A stretch of 64,000 nt of DNA, taken from contig NC_089035.1 of NCBI RefSeq assembly GCF_034140825.1, positions 2,253,001 through 2,317,000 of the forward strand, read 5' to 3'. This DNA is from Oryza sativa Japonica Group (Eukaryota; Streptophyta; Magnoliopsida; Poales; Poaceae). The translations under genes and the position numbers were made by a program. A model generated the notes under the pieces. It was not told the origin of the DNA. It saw only the letters and a list, made by a program, of their open reading frames with translations, and did no database searches. Of this stretch, positions 37,343 to 49,740 are shown piece by piece. The number at the start of each line of letters is the position of its first letter. Position 1 is the first letter of the stretch.

Positions 37343-38778
37343 CTAAAACAATATGCTTCGGCTCGCGGCCAACTGATCATGTAGAGGACCACCACACTGC
37401 AATCCTTGATCTTGCAATCCCATCCCGTAACCCGCCATCCCAAGTGTCCGGCTTGGCGAATTGAAGGACGCATTCGCGGCATTCTGTGGCTTGACATCGG
37501 CCGTCGATGAGAAGGGGGCAACCGCTGCGGTCAGAGTTGATGTGTTGGACTGATTGCTGATCAAGGAGGACTGTGATGGCGAGGGAGGCCGGTCATCCGT
37601 CAGGTTAACCGTGGTAATGTCATGGATGCTGGATCTCCTCTTGTCCTTGCCACCGGAGTTGAGCCTGATGAAATACTTCTGCGCATGGCTGGCAACCTGC
37701 GTCGGCGTCCTCGTCTGCACGAAATTGCGGGATATGTTCCTCCAATCCCCTTTCCCATATTTCTTCAGTCCTAAGAGGAACAACCTGGCAAAGAACAAAG
37801 CATGATCATGATCAGTAACTGTTCACCAATTCTTGCTTATCCTGATCGGATTATACCAAAGGCCTAAACATTCACACATCAAGCTACATGACAGTTTCTT
37901 GGATCATAATGAAGAAAGAAAATGGATTAACCCAAGTTGCAAGACTTCCATAGCAATCAAAATGATGTAAACCAACCCCCCCCCCCCCAAAAAAAAAAAA
38001 AATCAAGTGATGGTGAATGAATCCAAAGAAACAAAAGAAATTCCCCTTCCTCTCCTACTCAAAATCCCTCTCCCCATCCCCCCAATTGTTCATGGTTTGA
38101 ATAATTCCAAGTTATAAAACTCCCATAGCCATCAGGTGATGTAAACGACCAAAAAACAGTGATGGTTAGTGAATTCAGCAAAAGAAAACTAAAATTCAAT
38201 CTCCCCAACTAAATCCTGTTGCTGCTGCATCATGACACAGAGAGCGATGAGATAGTAATAATCAATCACTCTCAAAGAGAAGAAGAAGAAGATGATGAAG
38301 AACAAGAAGTGAATGTTACTACTACTCACTTGTGCTCCTCCTCCGTCCATGGCACGCCTTTCTTCCTCTCCTGCTCCGGCGTACGGCCGAAGTGCCGCTT
38401 CCCGCCGCCGCCGCCGCCGAACCGGTACGCGTTCCTGAAGTCCCCGACGCCATGGGCGCCATCCCACTGCAGTGTGAACGCGCCGCCGGCGGCGGCGGCG
38501 CCGTAGACCGGGAAGGGCACCATGCCATTCTCGATCTGCTGGACGTCGAGCTCGAGGTCCCTGAAGTGGTTCATGACCTCGAGCGCCGACCTGCCCGGGA
38601 TGGCGCGCGCCACCCGGTCCCAGTCCGGGCACCGCAGGTCCAGCCCGGCGAGCGCCCGCTCGAACTGCTTGTTCTCCTCCGGCGACCACTTGCGCGCCAT
38701 GAACCAGTTCCCCCTCGACGCGTAGTGGTCCATCGGAGGCAGCACCTCCATGCACACATCCCTCATCATCATCTCCAA
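37343..38778 (-). CDS. DIVARICATA-like two-SANT MYB transcription factor
   Basis: The predicted 296-aa protein is a DIVARICATA/I-box-binding type R-R MYB, a nuclear DNA-binding factor. Two exons, in transcript order, are 38778-38330 and 37784-37343, joined as CAC AA|G. The first SANT/MYB domain is at about residues 30-78 ([43 protein letters not shown]). A Gly/Ala-rich linker follows, with a run of glycines. The second MYB domain, about residues 141-190, begins [16 protein letters not shown] and ends with the SHAQKYF signature ([14 protein letters not shown]), which binds I-box/TATCC-like sites in this family. The C-terminal third is Ser/Thr/Asn-rich and ends [16 protein letters not shown]. 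The leader probably contains an intron, described separately. Confidence 0.93.
37976..38003. repeat. Poly-C/poly-A tract in the MYB intron
   Basis: A run of about 14 C is followed directly by about 14 A. Such a homopolymer pair is prone to length change. Confidence 0.8.
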
Positions 38779-39490
38779 TCTCCTTCTCCTCCTCCTCCTC
38801 CTCCTCCTCCTTGCCGCAGCTCAGCTCACTGGAAAGTAGAAGTAAATAAGAAGGTGAGATTTTCTTTTTTTTTCCTTTTTTTTTTGTTTGGGTATCAGAA
38901 CAAGATCGGATTCTAAATAACATTGCGAATTTGCAAAAGCTTGCAAAAGCCACGGGAATTTATCAACAGGAACTTGCGTTGATGCAAAATCAGACGAGAT
39001 ACACATGGAATTGGAGGAGAGATTTAGGGGGGGAGAAAAGGTTGGAATCTTTACTACGAGCAAATCAACTGAAACTCTGAGATAATTGTAACACCTACCC
39101 TTATGATTAGATGAGATGAGAGTACCAACAAACTGAATAAGAGGCACCTTACCGAACAGATTAGATTGATTGCAAGAACAGATTGGATTAATTAATAAAA
39201 AAACCCAAAATTCACAAATCTCTTAGCAAATTGACCAAACCTCATCCAAGACAAACACGGCAACGTTTGGAACCACACTAAATTGCATTACCAAGAACCA
39301 AATCAACTCCAAAAAGAATCAAAATTTAACCAAACACCAAAAAATCACTCACCTTCAGGTCGATCTCTGCCTCGGAACGAGGACAAGAGGCGATCGATCT
39401 CCCTCGGTTCTTGCTCGAATTCTGCGAGGATTTCTTCTCTCCCCTCACCTCTCTCTCTCTTAGCCTCTCTCTGGCTTATTTAGCTACTGC
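38779..39490 (-). promoter_or_regulatory. 5' leader (with probable intron) and promoter of the MYB gene
   Basis: On the minus strand, a CT/AG-rich leader (gaggaagagagag-like) ends with ctgaag and a consensus donor gtgagtgat at about 39358-39349, suggesting a non-coding first exon at about 39358-39470. The intron would end near the (GGA)n run at 38780-38812 just upstream of the ATG. A TATA-like ctaaataagcc lies at about 39473-39483 on the minus strand. Confidence 0.55.
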
Positions 39491-40875
39491 TATAGCTTTC
39501 TTTCCCTGAGCACTAATAAGAAGCAAAAGGGATAGCGATCCAAAGTCAGGTTCTTGAGAGTGGCAGCTGGTGATTGGGCCTTGCATCTCAGCTTGTGGCC
39601 GACTTTTACACTATATATATATTATTACACCTAATACCCGTATGATGCCTGGTAGCTAGCTAGGCCGCATATATGTGCGTGCGTGCGCATACACGCATGC
39701 ACACTTGGGCTTGCTCTTCTTCTCTTCTCTTCCTCCCCCCCTTGCTTTGCTTTTACCTCCACTACATGCTACTTGGCCAATACCTTTTTCTGAATTTGGA
39801 GTTTTTGACATCCTTAATTGCAAAGGTTTATATTCTTTTTCTACTGATAGAAAACCAAAAAAGAATTTGCAATTGGTAATAGTGGTTTTCTGTCGGCAGC
39901 AAAGCAGTCAAATTAGGCCTATATAGCTCTAGGCTCTAACCAAACCGAGTTGTAGCTACATGTCAGTGAATGGTTTGTTCTAATGCAACTTGTGCAGGGG
40001 GTGACTGTAGCTGTGTGCCCAGCTAATTAATCAACAGCCATTAATTAATCAGTATGTGTATAAAATAACAGTTGTTGTGTGTTGCTTTAGGTGGCTGGGG
40101 AGCTTGGAAGGAGTGGTGGTGGAGTTGTGGTGTGAGATGTTTAATTTTGTGTGTGTGCAGGTGATGAACATGATTAGTCGCCGTTGACAAGTAGAGATCA
40201 AGAGGGTTTCATCGACTTGTTGCTGTCATCCGTTTGGTGAGAGGGCATATGATTTGCTGGCCAAGCATTGGGCGGTCATTGTTTTATCGCAGACAAAAAA
40301 AAATAATTGATTGGCTTTCTCTTGCAGTAAGTAAGTGTTGCTCGTCCGTGTTGTTGGCGGCTTGCGTGAGCCTGAACCTCAACTTCTTGGTTTATATGGA
40401 TTTGTCAGACCCAAACCTTGTAAAAGATGATTGGTGCTTCACACTACTAATCTCGTCATTTCACAGGAAATGATTCAGCTCCATCACGAATAATTTTATT
40501 GTTTGGGATGACCTCGGCTCTTTAGCTTATCAGTTGCAGATAAAATTTAAATTCTAAATCCAGAGCTTATTTTGATATTTTTCCAGTTGTTTATTTTCTA
40601 GTATTAATAACCTTTAAGACACTAAAAATACATATATAAAATGTTTACACGTAAATTACTTTTTAGTCAGTAATGCGCTATGTCTTAATTATAATCAGTT
40701 GTAAGCGACCCAAAAATAAATGTTGGGATCCGACTCTGATAAGGTAGAGTCTTTTACTCTTGAATCCAATTTAGACTTACGGCTTCTTTAGAACACATAA
40801 TTTTTATAGTAATTAGCTCATTTTTTTCTAAAAAAAAGATTCCTCCATTCCAAAAGAGGCCTTGGTTCTTGTATA
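39491..40875. other. Intergenic spacer
   Basis: No recognisable gene. There are gcgtgcgtgcgcat repeats near 39674 and AT-rich sequence beyond 40480. Open frames at 39673-40473 have no domain. Confidence 0.45.
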
Positions 40876-41012
40876 TTCCCTCTGTCAAAAAAAAAAATAA
40901 ATCTATGATTATTCTAGTACAACGAATTATCTGGACAGATTTATGTCCAGATTCATAGTACTAGGATATATCACATCTAGAATTAGGTTGGTTTTTTTTA
41001 GAATGGAGGGAG
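40876..41012. mobile_element. Stowaway-like MITE (acaacgaat subfamily)
   Basis: It is flanked by TA, begins ttccctctgtcaaaaaaaa and ends ttttagaatggagggag. The interior tagtacaacgaatta is shared with the elements at 43941 and 45814. Confidence 0.7.
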
Positions 41013-41505
41013 TATAAGTTTACTAAAACTACATCTATTGTGATCATATGTGGAGATGTGTACTTTACACAATTTAGAGCGATGTGGTACTCCCATGCTA
41101 ACCAGGGGCAGCCAACTAGATCTTAAATGTGCTTAAGTATTTATGTTCCCTACTTTTAGTGAATAATTGCGTTCCATACTTTGTTGAGAGCATTAAGCCA
41201 GTTTAGCTGATTGCGTTGTGTAACTATATATAACTCTTTTCTTATAATATATTGACGTGCAATCTTTTTGCGCATTAAAAAAAGCATCTTCTTCAACTAA
41301 AACAGGTTATTCACTACACTAGCAAATTTTGGATTTAATGCATGCTGAACACATGAATAATGTTCAGAGCTCTGTTCAGATATGCCTTCTTTAGAGTGCA
41401 CATCTGAAACTCATTTATTTCAATTTGGGAGAATATTTCCACTCTGCTGATCCTCCCAACACTTGTGTTGGAAATTAGGTGTTTCAAGAATGTGCATTGC
41501 TGAAG

Positions 41506-41643
41506 GCCGAGTTTAGTTTCAAACTTTTTCTTCAAACTTCCAACTTTTTCATCACATCAAAATTTTCTTACACACACAAACTTCCAACTTTTCCGTCACA
41601 TCGTTTCAATTTCAAACAAACTTCCAATTTTACCACACACCCC
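41506..41643. mobile_element. Short MITE, GTGTTTAG-ended family, copy 2
   Basis: The left end gccgagtttagtttcaaac and interior tcaaacttccaactttttca are nearly identical to copy 1 at 1209-1354. The right end (accacacacccc) is less well preserved, and no target duplication is visible. Confidence 0.6.
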
Positions 41644-43940
41644 AAATTTGTTAGGGATTGTAGTACGTTCTCCTGTGTGCTGTCGCAAAGTACTATGCAA
41701 AGGACAAATTCTGAAAATTACAGCACATTCAATGCTTGCTGTAGTCACAATTCTCAGAATCTATACTGGTGACATCTTCTTTCTTGAAAGCAAAAGGAAG
41801 AGAAAACGAAGTGAAGAAGAAAAATGTGTGCTTCACTGCTTTGACAGACTAGTATTTCCATTTGATTCCCCGGGTGACCGAGAGAAAGAATAACAAAAGA
41901 AATTCCTGTCTTTCTTGACTTGAAACTGCAACCTTCCTGACAAATTCTTGCCTGATAATTATTCAGCTCAATTTGCATCAGAACACAGCTGACTTGTTCT
42001 TGTTATCTCATGTTTCTCCGGTCCTCCATTTATTTTGTGGCACATGGCTTCTTGGCTGCTGCAGAAGCAGATGAGATCGCCACAAAAGCAGGAGCAGGAA
42101 TCATAAAAAAGACTGCGAAAGTACAACCGAAACAGGGGAGCTTTCTGAATCTGATGGACAAGCATGCATGTCAAGATCGATCTGCACCCCAAGAGAAAAA
42201 AAAAAGCGAAAAAGAAAGAAACAACAGATCCCAATTAAACAACTGCCTCGCTTTGAATCGAAGCAACAAATGGTTGTGGAAGCTGGAGTATTACAATTAA
42301 TCCTACACTGACTTTGACTAATCATACATGCACGCAGCAGGCAGCGTGAACAAGCTAGCTATGCAAATGCTGTGGAAACAGTTTGGAAAGTGACACTGGT
42401 TGAGAATGAAATCGTCCTCGTCGCTCTCTCTGTAGCGCTCTAATTTTATTGGATGTTTGAAAGAGACGAAAAATTGAAATGTGTTAACTTTGTCAGTACT
42501 GAAATAGTTTGTTTTCTTCCGCGACCGAAGACGCGGAGAATATATATGTTATTTTGGGGGTTCAGAAATGATTGATTCAGGTGATGCATAGCGTATGGCT
42601 TCAGGTACACAATTCTCAATAATTTTCTTTTCTGGCATGTACACAAAAACTCATTTGTTTTCATGTTCATATTTGTTAAAGATGTGAGAGCTGGATGCAG
42701 GTTCTCCCTCCATTATACTATGGCATACCTATATGGCACCAGAGGGGGTATCACATGAATAGCAACACACCTAACTAAACTATGGGATTTGCTTCATCAT
42801 TGTTTGCTCTTCAGCTAATTAACCGTTGCCAATATTTAAATTTTAAATTAGAGTTGATTTTGATGTCCTTTTATTGTAGTTTATTTTCTAGTACGCTAAG
42901 AACACATATAAAAGTTTTATCTGTAAAATATGTTTTTAATCCTAATAATGTTTACGGCTTATAATCAGTTATACGTGAAATGACCGGACTACTGACTTCC
43001 TTTTAAGAAAAAAGGAGTAACTTTTTACTAGCAAAACTTAATCTAACCTGTGGTACCAAAACATGTAATAATTAAACACCATCACTCTCATTTATATATA
43101 TAAAAAAAATGCAAACTCATCATGAAGAATAAAGAACCCAAAGTATGGTACTTGTTTGTTTAGGAAAGAAGCTGGGTGGCATGATCACCTGAAGTTGGAA
43201 AGAACTTCTCATGGTCATTGCCGATTAGGGGTCAGATTAAGAAACCGGAGAGCCATTTGATCGTTTCCAGGTAGGAAGAGAAAGACAACAAACAAGATTC
43301 AGGCAAAGTATTTGGCCCTTCCATTCTCCATGAGCCATTGTCCGCTGGTTGTTTACAAGGAGTATTGTTTAACCATCTCGATGATCTCCTTCTTAATTAG
43401 GGGTTTAGCTTAGCTAGCTTAGCTTGCACAATTGCAGCAATCTGTTTAGAGGCTTTGATGCATGTCTGATTTGTTTATATGATTCTGGTGTTCCAGTGCC
43501 CTTGAGCTCCAAGAAAACGGCAGGTTTTCAACTTTGATCACTTTCTTAAATTGGATTGACAAGTTGGCGGTCGTTACGCCGCCGTACGCCTGGTTTGATT
43601 ACTCCAATTTTAGGGTTCATCTGGCTGTGCGTTTACACACACCCGAGAGGTTCTTGTTAAACATGCAGTCCATGGATTATGCAGAACACCAATTTCCATG
43701 TAGAACAGGATGGGAACCAATCCCTCTCGTTTTCCGCGTGCACACTTTTCAAACTGATAAATAGTATATTTTTTAAAAAAATATATATATATGAAAGTTG
43801 TTTTAAAAAATCATATTGATCCATTTTTTTTAAAAAAATAGCTAATACTTAATTAATCATATATTAATGGACCGCTCTGTTTTGCGTGCAAGAGGGGTTA
43901 GTTCCCATCCTATACTACCGAACGCAGACCAAGTATAGTA
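41644..43940. other. Intergenic spacer
   Basis: No gene recognised on either strand. The open frames listed by chance at 41648-42325 disagree between strands and carry no domain. The region is AT-rich with scattered A/T runs. Confidence 0.4.
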
Positions 43941-44303
43941 CTCTATCCATCCCAAAATATAACAATATAGTATTAGATGAGATACTCCATCCGTCCCAAA
44001 AAACTTAATTTCTGTATTTTCGTGTCTAACATTTGACCGTCCGTCTTATTTAAAAAATTATGAAAAAATTTAAAAAGATAAGTCATGCATAAAGTATTAT
44101 TCATGTTTTATCATCTAACAATAATGCAAATATTAATCATAAAACAATTTCTATAAGACGGACGGTCAAACGTTGCACACGAAAACCCAGAAATTGGGTC
44201 TTTTTAGGACGGAGGGAGTATATTTTAATACAACGAATTTAAAAATTTATCTGTCTAAATTTGTTGTATTAGGATATGTCAGATTATATTTTGGGATGGA
44301 GGG
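43941..44303. mobile_element. Stowaway-like MITE split by an internal MITE
   Basis: The outer ends are ctctatccatcccaaaatat and atattttgggatggaggg with flanking TA (43939-43940 and 44304-44305). The right half contains aatacaacgaatttaaaaa, the acaacgaat subfamily phrase. It is interrupted by the element at 43985-44218, so the original element was about 127 bp. Confidence 0.75.
43985..44218. mobile_element. Nested Stowaway-like MITE (taaaacatg subfamily)
   Basis: It begins ctccatccgtcccaaaaaac and ends tttttaggacggagggag, with TA on both sides (43983-43984 and 44219-44220). The interior (tgtctaacatttgaccgtcc, tgttttatcatctaacaata) is the same subfamily as 9987, 10529, 46130 and 61699. It was inserted inside the 43941-44303 element. 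Confidence 0.85.
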
Positions 44304-44823
44304 TAGTGAAAATCAGAGCTTTGTTCCCTTCTTTTTGCTGACATAGTTTTTATCTTTATCGAATTGATTTTGAGCTACTCCATGGTAGTAGTAAAACTGA
44401 CTTTTTTTTTCACGAGCACACAAAAGTATTGCACGTTAATATATTGGAAGAAAAAAGTGTTTGTTTACACAACGCAATCAGCTAGGTCAGATTATGCCAA
44501 GGGAATGAAGAAAAGACAAAAAAAAACAAGGAAAAAAAAAGAGAAGAGACTACTACGACGACTAAACGTAGTCGCAGTACCTTCCTAAGAAAACCCCAAA
44601 AGAAGTAACGCCAGCTAACAACCAAAGATGGTCCTCAGTGAGGATGGACTCTAGAACCACTGAGACCGAAGAGAGAGCAGAGTCGGAAACCATAGAGTTC
44701 TGTTCCTTCCATAGTTACCAAGATAACATGAGGAGCAGGGAGTCGAAGCTGGTACGATAATCAAGCCCTAGAAAAAGGCCACCAGTTCTGAAGCCAGCTG
44801 CCACGAGTAGTAAAACTGACCGA
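44304..44823. other. Spacer with A-rich tract
   Basis: There is an A-rich run (aaaaaaaaacaaggaaaaaaaa) at about 44517-44540, followed by non-repetitive sequence with no recognised coding content. It could be a small retroposon remnant, but nothing diagnostic is visible. Confidence 0.3.
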
Positions 44824-44925
44824 GGGCTGGTTTAGTTCCCAAACTTTTCTTCAAACTTCCAACTTTTCCGTCACATCATTTCAATTTTAATTAAACTTTT
44901 AATTTTACCGTAAACTAAACACACC
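44824..44925. mobile_element. Short MITE, GTGTTTAG-ended family, copy 3
   Basis: The ends gggctggtttagttccc and taaactaaacacaccc are inverted, and the interior ttcaaacttccaacttttccg matches copies 1 and 2. It is shorter because the first internal phrase is missing. Confidence 0.65.
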
Positions 44926-45813
44926 CTGAGTAAACGCAGACGACGGAAACAAAAATCCGGTGTACCAATGAAGAGAGGATTTGTTGGGTTGGACAAGTGA
45001 TGAGAAAATTGAGAAGACAGACACGATGAAAGCGTGCGCTTCTCACCGCCGATGTCAGGCAATGTCTGCATCCGGCTACATGGTGGGGCCAGGAGCTAGG
45101 GTGTGGGCCCCACCCCTACCCACTACCACCTCTAGACAGTCAGTCTGTCACTCTGTCAGAGTCAGAGACCAACCAATCAGCCCCATACGTTTGGAGCTCC
45201 TCGCCGCTTCAAATTATGGCCGCCGTCTCCGGCGGCCGGCGGCGGAGGCGCCGCGCAGACACGCTGTGACGGGTGGTCCCCACGCGTCAGGGAAACACAT
45301 GGCTGGTCCCCCACGAGACCGTCCGATCACGGGTGTGCGGCGGTGGATTTGTAGCTGGCAGGGGTGGACTGTTGCTGTTGGGCCTGAGATTCTACGTAAC
45401 CGAGGCCCACCGATTTGGTATTTGGGCCTGCCTATGAATTCGGGCTTCTTTTGTGTTCGAGGATGTTACTTCCTTTAATGGGCCGTCATGAAGTCGGGCC
45501 CCGGAAGAAACGAGGCCTAGAGTATTTGCAGAAATTAGTATGGGCCGGACTTGCAGTTATGGGCTTAGGGTGCGTTTGCCATTGTTTCGTCTGTTATTAG
45601 CCCATAAAACCAAGAAAATATCTCTACTTTTCTGAGTTTGTTTTGTCTTTTGAAAAATCACTTGTACATACGAATTTATGTACTATACTACTCCTAGCAT
45701 ATAAGAATTTCTTTGCCTAGAGATGGTAGAGGTGGGTGATAAATAAAAGTAGTGGTAGACTTGGTTAAGGCGTGTGAGAAGGTGTGCCATACCGTTGCCT
45801 GCCGTGCTATCTA
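44926..45813. other. GC-rich spacer with site II motifs
   Basis: From about 45040 to 45580 the sequence is GC-rich and has many GGGCC/GGCCC motifs (for example tgggcctgag, tttgggcctg, atgggccgtc, tatgggccgg). This looks promoter-like, but no gene is visible in either direction. A 165-codon plus-strand frame at 44981-45478 lacks any domain. Confidence 0.35.
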
Positions 45814-45948
45814 CTCCCTTCGTCCTATAATATAGCAATCTAGTACCGGACGAGATATTTCATAGTACAACGAATTCGGACATACTTACTGTTTAGATTC
45901 GTTGAGTCCCATCCATTCCTAGATTATTATATTATGGGACGGAGGGAG
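45814..45948. mobile_element. Stowaway-like MITE (acaacgaat subfamily)
   Basis: It begins ctcccttcgtcctataatat and ends atattatgggacggagggag, with TA on both sides. The interior tagtacaacgaattcggaca is shared with 40876 and 43941. Confidence 0.8.
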
Positions 45949-46129
45949 TACAGACTATAGGAGGCAACACAACGCCGCAAAGCTGTAGATGAAGGTGGCG
46001 TACGGCTACGTAGCCTGGCCCAGCCCAGTAACAATGACCGTACCGTACGCCGCCCGTATCAACGTCAGGCACCATTCAACGAAACTGGCGTCGTATTTTG
46101 TCGGTTAGTTAAAAAAATCCACAATACTG

Positions 46130-46360
46130 CTCCCTCCGTAAAAAAAACCTGGGTTTCCGTGTCCAACGTTTAACTATACGTCTTATATGAAATTTTTTTA
46201 TAATTAGTATTTTCATTGTTGTTAGATGATAAAACATGATTAACACTTTATGCGAGACTTGTATTTTTAATTTTTTTTCATATTTTTTTTAAATAAGACA
46301 GACGGTCAAATATTGGACACGGAAACCCAGGGTTTGTCTTTTTTTTAAAAACAGAGGGAG
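46130..46360. mobile_element. Stowaway-like MITE (taaaacatg subfamily)
   Basis: It begins ctccctccgtaaaaaaaacc and ends tttttaaaaacagagggag, followed by TA. The interior (gtgtccaacgtttaactata, gttagatgataaaacatgat) is the same subfamily as 43985. The left TA has changed. Confidence 0.75.
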
Positions 46361-47012
46361 TACGTGCATATCAAACCATATATGAGGATAATTTTATCTT
46401 CTTTAAGAACATACCAGATACATATTTCGAGGTATTAAAACTTTTTAGTATAAAATTTAGGTGACTCAAAGATATTTTCTCAAGCGCTGTAAAATTTTTC
46501 ATATATAAATGTTTGGCTGTGTACTCTTTTTTTCTTAAATATAATGGAATAAAATCCGGCCTTTGTTTCAACGAAACTATAACCACTTATATTACATAAT
46601 TCACTCAACAGAGAACCCATATAATGTAGGAACTCAAAATGTAAAAACTAATACTTCAATACTAAGGGAGACATACATTTATATATTCAAGTTTATTTGT
46701 AAATCTTCATCAAAAGAATGGCAAAAATCTGCATAACCGTTCGTTCGAGGTTTCGGCACGTATTATGTATTAATTCTTTGTTCTCGTCATATTTATGAGA
46801 ACAGGTCTTCATAGAGGGAGGAAAAAAAACTGTAGATGAACGTAGACGGATGGTGTTGGTTTTGCATTTATCATTCACGTACATCGATCGGTGAATCGCA
46901 ATCACACGCCCCCAGAAGAAGAAAGCCGTAGCCCTGACGAACATCTATCAACACCCTATTGTCACGCACGCGTATCGAGTATCGACGCCTCCCTCCCCTC
47001 CTCCCTCGCCGC
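46361..47012. other. AT-rich spacer
   Basis: No gene or bounded repeat recognised. Confidence 0.4.
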
Positions 47013-47166
47013 TATAAATCGAACCAAATAAACCGCTGCAATTCCTTCCTTCCTTCCTCTCATCGTCTCCATCGCCGGCCATCGCATACACACCACCAGA
47101 GGAAGGAGAAGAGATCGCCCTGGTGGTGGGTACATACTCCGCCGCCGCCGCTCCGGTCACCGCCAG
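47013..47166 (+). promoter_or_regulatory. TATA box and candidate non-coding first exon
   Basis: A TATA box (tataaa, 47013-47018) is followed by a CT-rich leader-like stretch with a (CCTT)n run, ending in CGCCAG and a consensus donor gtacgtac at 47167. It looks like a 5' UTR exon. The nearest plus-strand coding start is the NPF gene at 50850, which would imply a 3.6-kb leader intron; alternatively it starts a non-coding transcript. Confidence 0.45.
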
Positions 47167-47738
47167 GTACGTACGCCGCCGTTTCGCACGCCGAGATTTA
47201 ATTTATTTCTCACACTCTCTGCTCCAAAGTCCAAACCATACTTCTCCTCCATGTGCTGTTGTTGTTCTGTTCGTCCGTCTCCATGGCCGGCCAACAAGAG
47301 ATCGCTCTCTCTCCCTAGTGATCATCGTCGTCTCCTCCAGCGATCACGTGCCACGTGGCTATTTAGTTCGTTATTTGTAGTAGTATACTACACTTTTTTT
47401 TTATTAATTAATTAATTTATATTATATCTATCTCGATCGCCTCCTCCTCATCACCCAATGCAGAAACGAAGAGATTACTTGCTCTTCCTGTTCCATTGAT
47501 CACTGTAGCAATTTATCTCTCTATATCTCAGTACATGAAATTATTTCCCTTTTTTTTTTCTTACTCATCATATCGTACGTGTTTCCTTCTTCCCAACCAA
47601 GCACCAACATGCCTTGCTCACGCCGTGCTTGTTGCCATCGGTTTTTGTATGTTGCATCGGTAGGTAATTAATTAATTACTCATGCCTAGTATTACTAGTA
47701 CTTTTACCACGCCAAATAGTAGTACAAACTAATATATA
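47167..47738. other. Spacer downstream of the candidate leader exon
   Basis: No coding feature. AT-rich runs (attaattaattaattta) lie near 47401-47418. Confidence 0.4.
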
Positions 47739-47948
47739 CTCCTTTTATTTTTTAAATAGATGACATCGTTAACTTTTGAATGTGATCATTTGTCTTATTT
47801 AAAACATGTAAATATATAAGATAAAAATCATGTTTAAACTACCTTAAGTGATAAAGCAACTCTTATAATTACATATATATTTTAATAAGATAAATGGTCA
47901 AACACGTAAAAAAAGTTAACGGTATCATCTATTAAAAGACGGAGATAG
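47739..47948. mobile_element. Stowaway-like MITE
   Basis: It is flanked by TA, begins ctccttttattttttaaatagatgaca and ends with its counterpart tatcatctattaaaagacggagatag. It is most like the 5172 element (shared layout, including aataagata-aatggtcaaac). Confidence 0.7.
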
Positions 47949-49740
47949 TAACTGTTTGCCATAATTCTGTCGGAGTACTTATATGCTTGATAAAAACAAC
48001 TAACAATGGTTAAACATATGCTCTGGATAAAAATATCGATAATTATTTTGCTTTTTCTTTCATTGATTAATCATTCGTCCACATACAAGAAATCCGTGAT
48101 CAATCACTTTCTAAGCTCCATTTGTTGCTTCGTGGGTCTGTCTCCTCTTAGTTGCATAATTACTCATCATCATCATCACTCACCACGCATGCGCGTTGCT
48201 TGCTTTGTTGGTAATGGCCACTGTTCAGCTGATGCATATCTCTGCATCTGATTACCATATCATAAGCTTCAAGCCCAATGTATAATCCAGAGTAGCAGAG
48301 ACCTCTCGTCAGCTGCTCATTGGCTTATTGCTGAAGTAGAAGAGTGTCAGTCACAGATTGCTTGCCTTATTGAATCTTCAGCTTTTAGATAGTAGGCCAC
48401 TCCAAGATTCCCTTTGACCATCACTAAAATATATAGTGGTATTAGCTAGCAGATTGTTGTTTTCTTGGCAAGTCCATGTCATTAGACTGACAGGTCATGT
48501 ACACATCTCACCGGTACACCAAAGAAAAACAACTGCTGCATAAATTGTATATATATGAATGCGTAGATCGCCCGTCATTTGAGATGTTGATCCGGAGACA
48601 TACCCAGTTGCAGAGAATTTTTTTTTCTTCTCGTTTCGAAAAGAACGTTTTGGATTTGAGCTTCAGAACACGGAGGAAAATTTTCCAGCAAGTCGCCATT
48701 GGAGTCCATCGTTTTCTTTGTGCAGAGCCTATCCTTCTCCTCCCGTGGGAATGAAATGAGCGAAATTAGCTGTTTAGTTTTAACCAAATCATGGACGTCA
48801 CTGTTGCGTGAGCCACTCAGACTTGTTTCTGTTTTTTCATTTGTAATTGACCAGCTGATTACTAGGATTAGTACTCCCTGTTTGTTAATCAAACGTCTCC
48901 ATGCTGCATAAGCAGGAAACAAGTTCAGAACAAATGTCAAGTTGCATCACATCGTCGTCATTGACACTATTTGCCTCTTAAAAATAAACTATTGTCGATT
49001 AAAGCACTTCGTTTCCACGGTTTTGACCTGTACAGTGATGGGCCTCATCTTCTAGTCTGAAGTCTGAACAAACTGAATACAATATTCTGAATTTCTGATA
49101 GTCTGAACAAAGTGTGATCACTGCCTGAAGAAAATCAGAAGTGAAACAAAAAAAAAAAAAACTACAGAAAAGCAAGTTGTCATCCACATGGAGAGCCCCC
49201 AAAAGATGGAGATGCCAAAGTGATACTGGTCCATAGCCACACAATCATACTAGCATTATCTCCTCATCATTCATCATCTCACTCAAATTCAGTAGTAGCA
49301 TGCACTGAAGCAAGTCAATGATTCTGGTTCTTCTTAAAGAAAATAATAAAAAAAAACATTGGATAGAAGGTCACAACAACCAAATCCTTTTACTTGATGG
49401 TTCCAATAATCCACATGTCCCTACACTCACAAAAGACTCTCCCGGTTCTTCTACCGTTCTACGCCACCAAATGGTCACTGCAGCAGGTTCAGGACAAAGC
49501 AACCTGTTTCTGTAGTCATTCACGTGTTCCTCTTCTCCAGTACTAGTAGCTGCTAATTGCCAAAGCAGCCACATGGATTGACATAGCTTCTCATTGGAGA
49601 AGAAGATCCAAGAAGAAGGCCAAAGCGGCTAAGCTTTGGCCAAAGCAGCCTTCTCTTCTTCTCTAGTGGGAAAGTGAGATAAGAAGCAGCCATCAGAAGA
49701 GCACTCCCTTGTTTTTTGACCAAAACTTTGCTGCTCACTG
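47949..49740. other. Intergenic spacer
   Basis: No recognised gene on either strand. Small open frames at 48006-48940 overlap each other on opposite strands and lack family signatures. Confidence 0.4.

Noticed and set aside
38332-38953. 194-codon plus-strand and 254-codon minus-strand frames over MYB exon 1
   Set aside because: They are off-frame shadows of the GC-rich MYB exon, which has an unambiguous SANT domain in its own frame.
44304-44823. Possible retroposon remnant with an A-rich run
   Set aside because: No terminal structure, promoter boxes or target duplication could be seen, so no element was called.
44981-45478. 165-codon plus-strand frame
   Set aside because: The composition follows the GC-rich spacer, there is no recognisable domain, and no splice or promoter context.
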